Shown: positions 30,396 through 40,160 of the stretch, piece by piece
How the letters are laid out: every line of letters begins with the position of its first letter
How positions within the stretch are numbered: position 1 is the first letter of the stretch
Assembly: GCF_016508585.1 (NCBI RefSeq)
Contig: NZ_JADVOP010000001.1
Span: forward strand, 1-64,000
From: Acinetobacter baumannii
GTDB taxonomy: Bacteria > Pseudomonadota > Gammaproteobacteria > Pseudomonadales > Moraxellaceae
Length of the DNA: 64,000 bases
Direction of reading: 5' to 3'
The notes under the pieces: model-generated
Told to the model about the DNA's origin: nothing
Databases searched by the model: none
The model's input: the letters and a program-made list of their open reading frames with translations, nothing else
Made by a program: the position numbers and the translations under genes

Positions 30396-31265
30396 TTATG
30401 TTCGCCAAATCCGAGGAAATTCTTCATCGAGATCAAACCAAAAGCGTCTTAATTTGGCACGAATGGCAGCAAAAGCATCATGACAATGCCGTACATCATC
30501 ACCGAGATAACGAGCACAAACCACATCTCCCAATAAGGTTAAAGTGACGGGCAGATTCATTCTCATGATCAATTCTCGGATTAAATCGATGTGTTGATCC
30601 AAATAAAAACCTGAACGAAACTTTTCAGGTGGTACAGCCCAAAAACTTCCCATCACCGCATGACGATTCATTCCTAAACAAGAACTTAACCAACGATCAT
30701 TGCCTTTAAAATGCAGTGTATCTGCAACCAATAATTGCTCATTGCGTTTCAGTTGAAATTTATTTTTATAAGCACCTGTTTGAAATTTTTCCTCCCGTGC
30801 CTGTCGGCCAATGACCAACATATCCCATCCAATGAAACTCGACTGTGAAGCGAGTTGAATGATTGTTTCCGTATGGGCATTCGCACCATCGAACAACATG
30901 GTTTCTTGTGGTAACCATTCAAATACAGCGTTATTTTCTACCTGTATGTAGATATGCTGGAACGCTTGTTTGGCATTGGTTCGGTACCATTTTCCTGCAC
31001 CAGGTGTGGTAACCAATGCATGAGCAGAAGCATCTACATGAATATCGAAGGTTAAATGGTCACCCCCTGCAATACCTGCAGGTGGGTGTACAATAATGGC
31101 ATGACAAACTCCTGTTCTCTCAGGCCAAAGCATTTTTTGAATACGTACGGGACCATAATGCTTGCGATGACTCAATACTGTTCGATCAGCCTGTACCTTA
31201 AAGCCCAGTTCTAGTTTGGCATACCATAGTAAATCATGGCATTGCCGGGTGATTGAATTCGTCAT
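30396..31265 (-). CDS. ureD: urease accessory protein UreD
   Basis: The 289-residue accessory protein binds apo-urease and helps recruit UreF and UreG for nickel insertion. Family landmarks are [29 protein letters not shown] and [15 protein letters not shown] use the ATG at 31265; the codon before it is a TTG in the same frame. No clear ribosome site is visible, so translation may depend on the upstream gene. Here ureD is in mid-operon, after ureJ and 73 bases before ureA. Confidence 0.94.
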   Translation of the reverse strand: MTNSITRQCHDLLWYAKLELGFKVQADRTVLSHRKHYGPVRIQKMLWPERTGVCHAIIVHPPAGIAGGDHLTFDIHVDASAHALVTTPGAGKWYRTNAKQAFQHIYIQVENNAVFEWLPQETMLFDGANAHTETIIQLASQSSFIGWDMLVIGRQAREEKFQTGAYKNKFQLKRNEQLLVADTLHFKGNDRWLSSCLGMNRHAVMGSFWAVPPEKFRSGFYLDQHIDLIRELIMRMNLPVTLTLLGDVVCARYLGDDVRHCHDAFAAIRAKLRRFWFDLDEEFPRIWRT

Positions 31266-31305
31266 CAAGGTTATACATCAAAGTCATTAAAAGATGTATG
31301 TGGCA

Positions 31306-31872
31306 TCAAGCCAGTCCAATTACAGCGACGAATGCTGCCAATGTACCAATGATCTTTTTTCCATAAGGGACATATTTTTTTATAAATGCCCCAATACCCA
31401 ATCCGCCTGCGTAGATCAGTGACATCGCAGTGACCATCCCAAAAACCAGAACAATTGCATGACCAGATTGACCTAATTCAGCACCATGGGCGACACCATG
31501 AAAACTTGCCAATAAGACTGCTGCGGCAGGCAATACCTGATTGGATTTTGTCCAAAGTGCAATCGCCAATAAAATCAAAGAAGCGATAATGCCGTACTCG
31601 GCAACGGTCGATGGGATAAGCCCTTGACTGCCTATCATAAAGCCACCCACCATTGCAAGGGCGAGACCAATTAAACCCAATAATTTCCAGCGCTGATTTG
31701 CTGTCCACATCAGCACGCCCAAAGCGATTGCCATCATCAAATGATCTAAGCCCGTAAATGGGTGAATAAAACCTGCCCAAAAACCTGTGTGATGATCATG
31801 CCCAGGATGAGCCAAGGCTAAAACTGGAATATAAGCTAACCCTGCAATCAAACTTTTTTGAACTAAACGCAT
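31306..31872 (-). CDS. ureJ: HupE/UreJ family nickel-linked membrane protein
   Basis: The 188-residue protein has a cleavable or first hydrophobic segment, the HupE/UreJ hallmark HPGHDHHTGFWAGFIHPFTGLDHL, and about six further membrane spans. Members are secondary metal (nickel or cobalt) permeases found with urease and hydrogenase. The His-rich N-terminal motif probably binds the metal. GAGGA lies 8 bases before the ATG. It lies between ureG and ureD. Confidence 0.92.
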   Translation of the reverse strand: MRLVQKSLIAGLAYIPVLALAHPGHDHHTGFWAGFIHPFTGLDHLMMAIALGVLMWTANQRWKLLGLIGLALAMVGGFMIGSQGLIPSTVAEYGIIASLILLAIALWTKSNQVLPAAAVLLASFHGVAHGAELGQSGHAIVLVFGMVTAMSLIYAGGLGIGAFIKKYVPYGKKIIGTLAAFVAVIGLA

Positions 31873-31924
31873 ACCAATTTTCCTCTAATCTTTTATAGGT
31901 TTTTTGCACTATTTAAGCGATAAA

Positions 31925-32539
31925 TCAGGCTTTAAGTAAGCCTTGTTTTTCTATAAATTCAATAATCTGACTTAAACCGTCTTGAGTTTTCATATTTGAA
32001 AATAAAAACGGCTTTTCACCCCGCATACGTTTTGCATCCTGATCCATCACCTCCAGGTTTGCCCCAACCATCGGTGCTAAATCTGTTTTATTGATGATTA
32101 ATAAATCAGATTTTGTGATCCCGGGTCCACCTTTCCGCGGAATTTTCTCACCACCTGCAACATCAATCACATATAAGGTTAAATCTGATAATTCTGGGCT
32201 AAATGTCGCTGCTAAATTATCACCGCCACTTTCAATAATAATCAGTTCTAGTCCATCAAACTTTTCACATAGATCATCGATCGCTGCAAGATTAATGGAA
32301 GCATCTTCACGAATTGCAGTATGTGGACATCCTCCAGTTTCAACACCCACGATTCGCTCAGGTGACATGGCTTCATGACGTGTTAAAAAGTTGGAATCTT
32401 CTTTGGTATAAATGTCATTGGTAACGACCGCCATATTGTATTTATTGCGCAGCGCCAGACATAAATTTAAAGTTAAAGCTGTTTTTCCCGAGCCTACAGG
32501 CCCACCAATTCCGACACGCAAAGGGCTACGTTCTGTCAT
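31925..32539 (-). CDS. ureG: urease accessory GTPase UreG
   Basis: The 204-residue SIMIBI-class GTPase delivers nickel to urease with UreE, UreD and UreF. The P-loop is [12 protein letters not shown] near residue 10, the metal-binding CPH is in [14 protein letters not shown], and NKTD is the base-recognition motif. I chose the ATG of MTERSPL, with AAGGA 7 bases upstream, over an ATG 13 codons earlier; this also gives the usual length. Confidence 0.96.
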   Translation of the reverse strand: MTERSPLRVGIGGPVGSGKTALTLNLCLALRNKYNMAVVTNDIYTKEDSNFLTRHEAMSPERIVGVETGGCPHTAIREDASINLAAIDDLCEKFDGLELIIIESGGDNLAATFSPELSDLTLYVIDVAGGEKIPRKGGPGITKSDLLIINKTDLAPMVGANLEVMDQDAKRMRGEKPFLFSNMKTQDGLSQIIEFIEKQGLLKA

Positions 32540-32605
32540 GATATTTTCCTTTTTCTGTGCATGGTACTGAGTCATCAAAATATGATTGAAACAGCAAGTG
32601 TTAAA

Positions 32606-33271
32606 CTATGATCTAAATAACCGTGAATATTGAGTTTCATGCGACATGCTTAACATCGCAAACTTGGGCAGAGCACTGCTTAACTCATCATTTTCAAGCT
32701 GCACGGCTTGTTCAATGGCTTGAGGAATTAAACGGTGCAAATGCCATAAAATTCTTTGCCCACTCATTTGCCCAAGTGGCACGGTTTTTACTGCGGCAAG
32801 AACTTGATTTTCCAAAACAGTAAAAGTATAAGCAGTCAGAACATCATTTAAATTGAGTTGTAGACTACCGCATAAATGTGCATAAACAGGGACAAAGCCA
32901 AATTGCTTTTTCACTTCAACTTTTTGCAAAAGTACATCCCGAATCCATGCATTTAAAGAAAATGCCAATTGCTGAGATTCAGCCAATAATTCTCTGGATT
33001 CTCGACTGGCTCGATAAAAATTTGCCCACACCAGAAACTGTTCATCATCAGCATAATGCTGCATTAAGCGCTTTAAAATCGGCAATTCAAAACGCACCAA
33101 AACCATCTCCAGCACTTCATTAAAATAAGCAATACTTGAAACTTCATCATGAATTAAGCCCTGTTCAATCGCACTTTCCACGCCTTGCGAATAGCAATAG
33201 GTGCCTATAGGCAAAGCTGTAGATGACAAGGTGAGTAAACTGAGTAATTGCGATGCATTAGTGATGGACAT
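32606..33271 (-). CDS. ureF: urease accessory protein UreF
   Basis: The 221-residue helical accessory protein is a fidelity factor for UreG during urease activation. Its N-terminus ([22 protein letters not shown]) is the typical UreF signature, with [18 protein letters not shown] near the end. Its start overlaps the end of ureE by 14 bases, which suggests translational coupling. Confidence 0.94.
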   Translation of the reverse strand: MSITNASQLLSLLTLSSTALPIGTYCYSQGVESAIEQGLIHDEVSSIAYFNEVLEMVLVRFELPILKRLMQHYADDEQFLVWANFYRASRESRELLAESQQLAFSLNAWIRDVLLQKVEVKKQFGFVPVYAHLCGSLQLNLNDVLTAYTFTVLENQVLAAVKTVPLGQMSGQRILWHLHRLIPQAIEQAVQLENDELSSALPKFAMLSMSHETQYSRLFRS

Positions 33272-33740
33272 GATGTAAAGCCTTGATGGGGCTCAAACGA
33301 TGATCATGTTGATGTTGTGCATAGGCTCCACTTTCGGGTTCAAATGGGTGTTCAACCTCATTCACTGTGAGTCCAAGCCCTAGAATCATCTCAGCAAGCA
33401 CATGATCTGGTTCAAAATAGAGAGCTGTTGGGGTCAGCATTAAAGGCACATGCCGATTGCCTAGATGATAAGCAGCTTTCAATAAATCAAAACTATTTGA
33501 TGCAGTGACCTGCATCAACTTTTCAGGTTTTGCATCTATCCTAAGTACTTCACCTTGTTCAGTGGCAATATAAGAACCACTGCGCAGGATTCCTGTTCTT
33601 GGCAAATCTGCACCAATATCGTGCCCATTATTTAAAGTTGCACGAAAACGGCTCTTTTGCCGAGTATCAAAAGTGAGCGCGACACTGTCTACTTTTTTAT
33701 CAGGCTGTATGCTTTCTAGACGTTGCGTATAAATTTTCAT
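33258..33740 (-). CDS. ureE: urease accessory protein UreE (nickel chaperone)
   Basis: The 160-residue metallochaperone has the two-domain UreE layout and a His-rich tail ([21 protein letters not shown] region) for nickel storage. [27 protein letters not shown] holds the conserved nickel-binding His region. I chose the ATG of MKIYTQRL, with a GTGGA site upstream; ATGs two and more codons earlier are possible. It is the first gene of the operon in this window. Confidence 0.94.
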   Translation of the reverse strand: MKIYTQRLESIQPDKKVDSVALTFDTRQKSRFRATLNNGHDIGADLPRTGILRSGSYIATEQGEVLRIDAKPEKLMQVTASNSFDLLKAAYHLGNRHVPLMLTPTALYFEPDHVLAEMILGLGLTVNEVEHPFEPESGAYAQHQHDHRLSPIKALHHVHH

Positions 33741-34106
33741 GGTCATCCACTTTTTATAAGACATCGCATTTAAAATGTTCCAAATTGATGCCAAAAATTT
33801 ATTCATTGATATTAGCTTGCATTAAATTAATGCATTTATCATGCCAATTTTTGCTTTGTAAAAATCAAAGACAGTGTGTCCAGAGAAGTTGGGATAAATA
33901 AAATTCAGTATTTTTTATAAAATGCTGCACTGTGCTCAAATCAAAAATAAAGATTACAAAATAAAACCATAAAAAAAGTATGTATATTTCACAAAATATT
34001 GAAATAGCACATGTTTAATCAAATTTAGCTGCAATTATCGAATTGCGGCAATGCCGACAATATGTTATCAATGAATCAACAACGAGATAAAAGGGAGAAA
34101 CTTATA
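33741..34106. other. divergent intergenic region, ureE and usp
   Basis: About 366 bases separate the two divergent start codons. The stretch is A+T-rich and should contain the urease and universal-stress promoters. I see no small gene and no strong hairpin. Confidence 0.4.
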
Positions 34107-34568
34107 ATGGCTTATCAACATATCCTTCTTGCTGTAGATGACTCTCCTATTTCTTATGCTGCGGTTGAACATGCGGAGAAACTTGCACTTGCTTTTAACT
34201 GTAAAATTACCGTAACCAGTGTGATTGCTGTCGACCCATTTAAAGGCGTCGATTTCTATAAAGTTGCGCCAGCAGTGACACAATACCTACTTGAAGCTGA
34301 AAAAAATGCCCTTGCCCGTTTAAAAGACATCCAAGAAACATTACTGCATCACGGTGTTAGTGTCGTAGACACGAAAGTCGTTCGTGAAGTTCCTCCAGCA
34401 ACAGGTATTTTAAATGCTGCTGATGAATTGAATGCAGATCTTATTGTCATGGGTTCACATGGACGTACAGGTTTCAAAAAATTCTTTTTAGGTAGTGTTG
34501 CTCAGGAAGTTTTATCGATTTGCCCGCTTCCAGTGTTGATTATCAAATCGACCCTCAGTGAAGATTAG
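34107..34568 (+). CDS. universal stress protein UspA family (copy 1)
   Basis: The 153-residue protein has one UspA domain. HILLAVDDSPISYAAVEHA lies at the start, and the nucleotide-binding GSHGRTGFKKFFLGSVAQEV sits near the end. GGGAG lies about 9 bases before the chosen ATG (MAYQHIL), so the upstream in-frame ATG is not used. It is followed after 35 bases by a second usp gene. Confidence 0.92.
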   Translation: MAYQHILLAVDDSPISYAAVEHAEKLALAFNCKITVTSVIAVDPFKGVDFYKVAPAVTQYLLEAEKNALARLKDIQETLLHHGVSVVDTKVVREVPPATGILNAADELNADLIVMGSHGRTGFKKFFLGSVAQEVLSICPLPVLIIKSTLSED

Positions 34569-34603
34569 TATTTTTCAAGCTCAATAATTAAAAGGTGAAA
34601 CTT

Positions 34604-35047
34604 ATGTCTTATCAAAATATTCTTGTTCCAGTTGACGGTTCAGACATTTCTTTTTCGGCAGTCAAACATGCTGCTTCGATTGCAAAAGCATTTGGAAGTA
34701 AACTTACTGCGATCAGTGTTGTTGCAGATGATCCATTTGCAGCAGCGGATTTTTATTATTCTCCGGATATGTTAAAAGAATACATTCAAGAAGCCATCAA
34801 AAATGCTGAAGAAGCTCTAGGCAAGGCAAGACAACTGGCTGAACAACAAGGTGCACAAATCGAAACTCAGGTGGTGAGAAATTCGGTTTCTGCAGAAACT
34901 TTCATTAAAACAGCTGAATCATTCAATACAGACCTTATTGTGATGGGATCACATGGGCGTAAAGGATTTCAGAAGTTCTTACTGGGAAGTTTTGCTCAAG
35001 ATGTACTTGGAAAAACTCAACTTCCCGTACTGATCATCAAGCAATAG
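34604..35047 (+). CDS. universal stress protein UspA family (copy 2)
   Basis: This 147-residue UspA protein is a paralogue of the preceding gene. It shares NILVPVDGSDISFSAVKHA and the ATP-binding-type MGSHGRKGFQKFLLGSFAQDV motif. The ATG at 34604 has AAAGGTGA just upstream; a GTG nine bases earlier would overlap that site. The pair is probably one transcript, ended by the hairpin at 35067-35100. Confidence 0.92.
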   Translation: MSYQNILVPVDGSDISFSAVKHAASIAKAFGSKLTAISVVADDPFAAADFYYSPDMLKEYIQEAIKNAEEALGKARQLAEQQGAQIETQVVRNSVSAETFIKTAESFNTDLIVMGSHGRKGFQKFLLGSFAQDVLGKTQLPVLIIKQ

Positions 35048-35066
35048 TTCTTAGCATGTTGTAAAA

Positions 35067-35100
35067 TTAAACCCACAAGAATAAGTGGGTTTAATTTTTT
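35067..35100 (+). terminator. rho-independent terminator after usp pair
   Basis: TTAAACCCAC (35067-35076) pairs perfectly with GTGGGTTTAA (35085-35094) and is followed by TTTTTT. It lies 20 bases after the usp stop. The complement also has a T-rich end, so it could stop the opposing gene at 35116 too. Confidence 0.9.
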
Positions 35101-35115
35101 AAACCTAAAAATGAA

Positions 35116-35349
35116 TCAATGGGTTGCAATCACTTTGACTAAAATGGTTTGCGACTCTTCAAAATCATCAAAAATTTGTTTGCGATTCAGCTCTTTGGAC
35201 TTGACCTTGAATTGGTGATTTTGATAATGGATTACATCAGGTATTTGATCAAAATAATCACCTGCTGCATCAACAGTTTCTTCAAATAGAGGTGTGCCAA
35301 GCTGATATTCTCTGCTCTTCAAGACAACATATTTCACAGTTGTTTTCAT
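35116..35349 (-). CDS. small conserved-looking protein of unknown function
   Basis: The 77-residue, mostly hydrophilic cytosolic protein is not one I recognise. It has a beta-like start (MKTTVKYVVLKSREYQLG), an acidic middle and a TILVKVIATH end. Support for it being real comes from a strong AAGGAG site about 8 bases before the ATG and a terminator-like hairpin on either side. Confidence 0.6.
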   Translation of the reverse strand: MKTTVKYVVLKSREYQLGTPLFEETVDAAGDYFDQIPDVIHYQNHQFKVKSKELNRKQIFDDFEESQTILVKVIATH

Positions 35350-35732
35350 TATTCACACTCCTTTTTCATATGCACTTTATTTTTATTTATATCACTTTTT
35401 TAGCTCTATGAAAGATAAAATTTGATAATATTGAATAGTAATTCTCCAAATAGCACAAAAAGGAAAACCCACTGATTAAAAGTGGGTCGACTGTAGATAC
35501 AGACTTTTACGCTAATTATTTTTTAACTTTTTTAATTATTATTTGTTTTTATTTTGTCTGGGCACAGTATGACAAAAGAATATGACAGTGTTATTTCAAT
35601 ATTACTCAGGCACATTCAATATGGTCACTTTTTAAGCATAAGAGTACACAATTCAGCAATTTCATCATTCTTGCTATTGTTTCACTATTTATCCAATTGA
35701 ATACCAGATAATTAATCAAGAGTTCATAACAA
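35350..35732. other. intergenic region with hairpin
   Basis: This 383-base gap separates the divergent 77-aa gene and the CinA-like gene. It is A+T-rich with no small gene that I can support. The only clear structure is the hairpin at 35467-35487. Confidence 0.4.
35467..35487 (-). promoter_or_regulatory. hairpin with U-rich tail in the leader of the 77-aa gene
   Basis: ACCCACT (35467-35473) pairs with AGTGGGT (35481-35487). Read on the minus strand it is followed by TTTTCCTTTTTG, so it could act as a terminator or attenuator about 120 bases before the small gene at 35116-35349. No gene upstream on that strand explains a simple terminator. Confidence 0.5.
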
Positions 35733-36212
35733 ATGGCTTTAATACAGTGTTGTAACCTTCTCGAACAAAAAGGTTTAAAAGTTGCCTTTATTGAAAGTGC
35801 CAGTTCTGGCTATTTATGTAGCCAATTTTCAATTTACAAACATAGTGGTGCTGATATTTTACTGGGTGGATTGGTCAGTTATGATCCTTCTATTAAAGTT
35901 TCAGTTTTGAAAATTGATCCTGCTCTGATTGAACAATATACGGCTGAATCAGCTCAAGTGACTGAAGCAATGGCTGTGCATGGTAAGCAACTTTTTCCTT
36001 TGGCAGATCTTATTGTGAGTTGTACGGGTTTGCTTAAACCGGGTGGCAGTGCAACGGTTGATAAACCCGAAGGTACATTTTTTATTAGCATCCTTTACCA
36101 GCAACAACAATACAGTTATCAATATTTTATTGATGCAACGCCTATCGCCCGCTTGGAGCAGTTAACTGTCAATGTTGCTAGAGAAATTTTGAATATTCTT
36201 ACAATGGATTAA
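35733..36212 (+). CDS. CinA C-terminal domain protein (nicotinamide-nucleotide amidase type)
   Basis: The 159-residue protein is a stand-alone CinA C-terminal domain, as in PncC, which deamidates NMN. Family positions are recognisable: ES-x-S-x-G in FIESASSGYL, and LGGLVSYDPSIKVSVL with the Tyr and Lys of the proposed Ser/Tyr/Lys set. SCTGLLKPGG and DKPEGTFFISI follow. The sequence is divergent from textbook PncC, so activity is likely but not certain. The ribosome site is modest. Confidence 0.78.
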   Translation: MALIQCCNLLEQKGLKVAFIESASSGYLCSQFSIYKHSGADILLGGLVSYDPSIKVSVLKIDPALIEQYTAESAQVTEAMAVHGKQLFPLADLIVSCTGLLKPGGSATVDKPEGTFFISILYQQQQYSYQYFIDATPIARLEQLTVNVAREILNILTMD

Positions 36213-36343
36213 CATCACTGCTTTAAATATAGACGCTGTACAATTTACTGAAATATTTTAATTCACTTTTTTACTAAAAAGCGGTAAATTTTATATACAT
36301 TATGAACAATCAATAACACGAACGAACTTATTTAGGAAGCGTT

Positions 36344-36817
36344 ATGAAACTTCAATTTGCTTTAATTTCTTCTTTAGCATGTTTAACTTTGGCTGGTTGT
36401 GCGGGTTCTTATCCAGAAAGAGTTGTGACCAAAGGTCCTTTAATCTGTGAAGCAAATGAAGTCTGCCCTGAGCTTTCAATGCGTTGGAAAGATGAAATCC
36501 GTGATGGATTTAAAATCACAGCTGAAATCAACAATCCAACAAAATATGATATCACTCAGTTTGTATTTTTAGTCGATGGTCAGCCTTATACGTATTCAAC
36601 TATCAATGCGACTCAATATGCAGGTACTGTGTCATCAAACTCAATCAATGTTCCTGTAAGCTTTCTAAACTCGTTCCGTAACGGTAAAGAGATCTCACTT
36701 AAACTGATTACCAACCAAGGTGATGTTGAACGTTCAATTTTAAAAGCGGACGGGCAACAATCTTCTGCTTATTTGACGTTCTTAAAAGGTTATACAGGTC
36801 AGATCGTTGAAAAATAA
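36344..36817 (+). CDS. lipoprotein of unknown function
   Basis: The 157-residue protein has a lipoprotein signal with lipobox LAGC at Cys19. The mature part is beta-rich with a single conserved-looking domain (FKITAEINNPTKYDITQFVF, FLVDGQPYTY). It should be anchored in the outer or inner membrane facing the periplasm. AGGA lies well placed before the ATG, and a strong terminator follows, so it is a single-gene unit. Confidence 0.78.
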   Translation: MKLQFALISSLACLTLAGCAGSYPERVVTKGPLICEANEVCPELSMRWKDEIRDGFKITAEINNPTKYDITQFVFLVDGQPYTYSTINATQYAGTVSSNSINVPVSFLNSFRNGKEISLKLITNQGDVERSILKADGQQSSAYLTFLKGYTGQIVEK

Positions 36818-36840
36818 TTGAAATTATAAATAGTTTGAAT

Positions 36841-36869
36841 AAAAAACCAGACTTGTCGTCTGGTTTTTT
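36841..36869. terminator. bidirectional rho-independent terminator
   Basis: A 12-bp perfect stem, AAAAAACCAGAC and GTCTGGTTTTTT, has a 5-base loop. It has T-runs on both strands and lies between the lipoprotein gene and the convergent aroC, so it can stop both. Confidence 0.93.
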
Positions 36870-36959
36870 ATTCAGAGAAATCACGTTTTTAACGCCAATT
36901 AAATCATTTACTTCAAATCACACAGGATATTTTTTCATTAAAAATATCTTTTGTTGAGC

Positions 36960-38054
36960 CTATTTAGGCTCGATTGGCGTAAATGGTGCAACCACATCAG
37001 CATTTTGCGCACGATGTCGCATAAAGTGATCCATCAATACGATGGCCAGCATTGCTTCAGCAATAGGTGTCGCACGGACACCCACACAAGGATCATGACG
37101 ACCTTTAGTCAATACATCCGTATCTTCACGATTCAAGTTGATGGTCTTTCCTGGTGTGGTGATACTTGCTGTAGGTTTAAGAGCAATTGCCACACGAATG
37201 GTTTGACCTGAAGAAATTCCACCCAGTATCCCGCCAGCATGATTGGCAAGGAAACCCTCTGTGGTCAATTCATCACGTGTTTCGTGACCAAACTGTTCTG
37301 CAACAGCAAAACCATCACCAATTTCTACGCCTTTTACCGCATTAATTGACATCATCGCATGTGCAATATCTGCATCTAGACGATCAAAGACTGGTTCGCC
37401 CCAACCAACAGGAACTTTTTCAGCCAGTATTTCAAGTTTTGCACCACAGCTTGTACCCTGTTCACGTAAAGAGGTCACTAAAGCTTCAAAACGCGGTACT
37501 GCATTGATGTCACCGCAAAAGAAAGGATTATTAGGGACTTCATTCCAATCCAATGTTTCTGTTTTTTCAGTGCCGATCTGCGTCACATGCCCACGAATCA
37601 CAATACCAAACTTTTCAGCAAGGAATTTTTTAGCGATGGCACCTGCTGCAACACGCATTGCTGTTTCACGAGCACTTGAGCGTCCACCACCCCGATAATC
37701 ACGGAAACCATACTTTTGTGTATAGGTATAATCAGCATGCCCTGGTCGGAAGGTTTGAGCAATATTGCCATAATCTTTGGATTTTTGATCTGTATTGCGG
37801 ATCAACAAACCAATTGAAGTCCCCGTTGTTTTCCCTTCAAAAACGCCTGAAATAATTTCTACTTCATCGGGTTCTTTACGTTGGGTGGAAAATTTAGAGG
37901 TACCTGGTTTACGACGATCAAGATCAATCTGTAAATCTTCGGCAGATAATTGCAATCCCGGTGGTACACCATCCACGATTGCCATCAAACCTACACCGTG
38001 AGATTCGCCACAGGTCGTTACACGGAAGAGTTGTCCAATACTGTTGCCTGCCAT
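36960..38054 (-). CDS. aroC: chorismate synthase
   Basis: The 364-residue enzyme makes chorismate from EPSP with reduced FMN, the last step of the shikimate route. All three signatures are visible: [40 protein letters not shown] and [22 protein letters not shown] lies upstream of the ATG. It follows prmB by 12 bases, an arrangement I recall as common in gammaproteobacteria. Confidence 0.97.
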   Translation of the reverse strand: MAGNSIGQLFRVTTCGESHGVGLMAIVDGVPPGLQLSAEDLQIDLDRRKPGTSKFSTQRKEPDEVEIISGVFEGKTTGTSIGLLIRNTDQKSKDYGNIAQTFRPGHADYTYTQKYGFRDYRGGGRSSARETAMRVAAGAIAKKFLAEKFGIVIRGHVTQIGTEKTETLDWNEVPNNPFFCGDINAVPRFEALVTSLREQGTSCGAKLEILAEKVPVGWGEPVFDRLDADIAHAMMSINAVKGVEIGDGFAVAEQFGHETRDELTTEGFLANHAGGILGGISSGQTIRVAIALKPTASITTPGKTINLNREDTDVLTKGRHDPCVGVRATPIAEAMLAIVLMDHFMRHRAQNADVVAPFTPIEPK

Positions 38055-38066
38055 GCTGACAATTCC

Positions 38067-39077
38067 TTATGCTTGGAGGGATTGAATGAAAAGATCACGG
38101 AAAGTACGGCATTGCTGAGCAGTAAGCGCAAATATGCCTGACCCGCCTTTTTGGAACTGTAACCAATAGAAATCGATCGTATTGAAATTCTGTTTCATTG
38201 CCCATTCCGAATTACCCACTTCGATGACAATTAAACCATCTTCAGTCAAATAATCTGCTGCCTGAGCCAACATTTTACGCACCAAATCCAGACCATCCTG
38301 ACCTGCTGCCAATGCCAATTCAGGTTCGTGGTGAAACTCTTCCGGCAAATCTGCCATATCTTCAGCATCGACATAAGGTGGGTTTGAAACGATCAGATCA
38401 TATTGATTTTCAGCAGGAATTTTTGCAAATAAATCTGATTCAAGCAGTGCAACCTGATACTGTTTATTGTGATGTTCTGTATTGATGGAAGCGACTTCTA
38501 AAGCTTCTTTAGAAATATCCGTTGCATCCACTTCTGAGTCTGGGAATGCATATGCTAAAGCAATCGCAATACATCCTGACCCCGTACACATGTCCAAAAT
38601 CCGTTGCGGTGTTTTTGGATTCGGGTTTTCTGGTAAATTGTTTTTAGCCTCTAGAAGCTGCCCATTTTCATCCAAACAATAAGGTGCAAAACGGTTTTCA
38701 ATCAATTCAGCAATCGGTGAACGTGGAATAAGTACACGCTCATCAACATAAAATGGTTTGCCAAAGAAGTAAGACAAATTTAATAAATAAGATGTTGGAA
38801 TTTTTTCGTTGATTCGACGTTCTAATAAGTTAAGAAACTCAGCTTTTTCACTGGGCAATAATGTCGCATCCAAAATTTCAGCATCCGCATTCCATTCTAG
38901 AGACAGTGTCTGTAAAACCAATGCAGAACTTTCTGCAAAATAATCTTCTGTACCTTGACCCAAATGTGCATCGTATTGACGTAAAGCTGTAACCCCAAAA
39001 CGAATAAAATCACGAATTGTCGAAAGGTTTTCAGCAGCTTCCTGTAAATGTTCAGGGCTAATAGTCGGTCGATCCAC
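38067..39077 (-). CDS. prmB: ribosomal protein L3 N5-glutamine methyltransferase
   Basis: The 336-residue SAM-dependent methyltransferase shows the Rossmann motif ILDMCTGSGCIAIALAY and the catalytic NPPYVDAEDM, which receives the glutamine side chain. The PxxE/D context SPIAELIENRF and the N-terminal domain fit PrmB rather than PrmC. It modifies ribosomal protein L3. It is co-transcribed with aroC. Confidence 0.93.
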   Translation of the reverse strand: MDRPTISPEHLQEAAENLSTIRDFIRFGVTALRQYDAHLGQGTEDYFAESSALVLQTLSLEWNADAEILDATLLPSEKAEFLNLLERRINEKIPTSYLLNLSYFFGKPFYVDERVLIPRSPIAELIENRFAPYCLDENGQLLEAKNNLPENPNPKTPQRILDMCTGSGCIAIALAYAFPDSEVDATDISKEALEVASINTEHHNKQYQVALLESDLFAKIPAENQYDLIVSNPPYVDAEDMADLPEEFHHEPELALAAGQDGLDLVRKMLAQAADYLTEDGLIVIEVGNSEWAMKQNFNTIDFYWLQFQKGGSGIFALTAQQCRTFRDLFIQSLQA

Positions 39078-39191
39078 TTAAGGTTTCTCCAAGGTCATAA
39101 TTTCAAACGCCTTATGATACCTTGTTTTCAAGCAGATTTATAATCTTTTACTATAATTTACTTAGCAACTATTTCCACACTTAGACAAAAA

Positions 39192-39575
39192 TTACAGCCG
39201 ATACGTCAGTTTTTCCAGGCTATTCGCACGATTTACAGTTTGTTTCAGTGCGCAATTGTAATATTTCATTTTATAGTCGTCTGAAACAGACTTTTGATCT
39301 TTATCACACTGTTGACTACGTTGTTTCAACCATTGCTTTTGATATTTTTTTTGAGCTTTCTTTTCTTTATCTGAATATAAAGCAAGCGTCTGTTTAAACA
39401 GTGACTTTAAACGATCATCTTGTTTACTAAATTCACTTTGCATGCAGTTAGCAAGACTGGTCGAACCTGTGCCAGCAGAATTCATACACTTCACGTATTC
39501 CGCACTATAACCCATCGCTTGAGCATGCATAGGCAATATTAAAATAAGCCCTAAGCCCCAATATTTTAACAACAT
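39192..39575 (-). CDS. exported LprI/DUF1311-like protein
   Basis: The 127-residue protein has a signal peptide (about 20 residues ending MHAQA) and a helical mature domain with four cysteines. The pattern C-x(n)-C, NCMQSEFSKQDDRL, then LKQRSQQCDKD, resembles the LprI-type lysozyme-inhibitor/DUF1311 family. It is probably periplasmic. Assignment is by motif memory and is moderate. Confidence 0.65.
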   Translation of the reverse strand: MLLKYWGLGLILILPMHAQAMGYSAEYVKCMNSAGTGSTSLANCMQSEFSKQDDRLKSLFKQTLALYSDKEKKAQKKYQKQWLKQRSQQCDKDQKSVSDDYKMKYYNCALKQTVNRANSLEKLTYRL

Positions 39576-39602
39576 TCAACTTCCCCAAGAAAAAACTGCC
39601 AA

Positions 39603-40100
39603 TTGTCATTTAACCCCTTAAAATACCAGTTTAAAAGATTTAAGATAAATTACAATCACTCTGTATTTGCTTCGATTATTACGATTCCTTTGGTGATTTC
39701 AGCAAAACCTTGCAATCAGGGTCAACTTGAAATTATAGGCATTGACCTTTATATATATAGAGGTCCTCAAATTTATTCTGAATTCTGTCAATTTATGAGC
39801 TACAAACACAATAATCTCATGGCTATGCGTCAATCATGGTGGGATGATCAATCTACTCCATCAGTTGCGGCTGAAAAACAATTTTTACAGCAAACACTCA
39901 GTGAAAAAGGTGTTTATGCAACACCATCACTTGATGATGTAAAATATTTTTTCTTTAGTCTTCCCAGTATTATTATCGTTAAAGGTTATGCATTAGGATT
40001 TACAAATCAACTCGTCAAAGACATGATCAACCAACACATAGAGATCAACCGACATACGCTATCTGCTCGAAACCAGATTAAGATTCAATTCAGGATGTAA
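39603..40100 (+). CDS. unknown protein, start unclear, possibly degraded
   Basis: From about 39693 the frame has good codon composition and encodes a soluble stretch with SWWDDQSTPSVAAEKQF and YFFFSLPSIIIVKGYALG. I do not recognise it. No ATG exists upstream of the internal MSYKHN; the open frame begins at a TTG at 39603, and a GTG at 39693 is another option. The early residues look like the end of a signal peptide (SIITIPLVISA), so the 5' end may be broken or use a rare start. Confidence 0.4.
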   Translation: MSFNPLKYQFKRFKINYNHSVFASIITIPLVISAKPCNQGQLEIIGIDLYIYRGPQIYSEFCQFMSYKHNNLMAMRQSWWDDQSTPSVAAEKQFLQQTLSEKGVYATPSLDDVKYFFFSLPSIIIVKGYALGFTNQLVKDMINQHIEINRHTLSARNQIKIQFRM

Positions 40101-40128
40101 GCATTTATTTTTACTGAATCTGTTTAAC

Positions 40129-40160
40129 TCAGCGAATTTAATTCCCCCATTCAGCGAATT
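40129..40160. repeat. short direct repeat upstream of the ABC1 gene
   Basis: TCAGCGAATT occurs at 40129-40138 and again at 40151-40160, two helical turns apart, about 90 bases before the ABC1 start codon. The spacing fits a tandem protein-binding site, but chance cannot be excluded. Confidence 0.35.
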
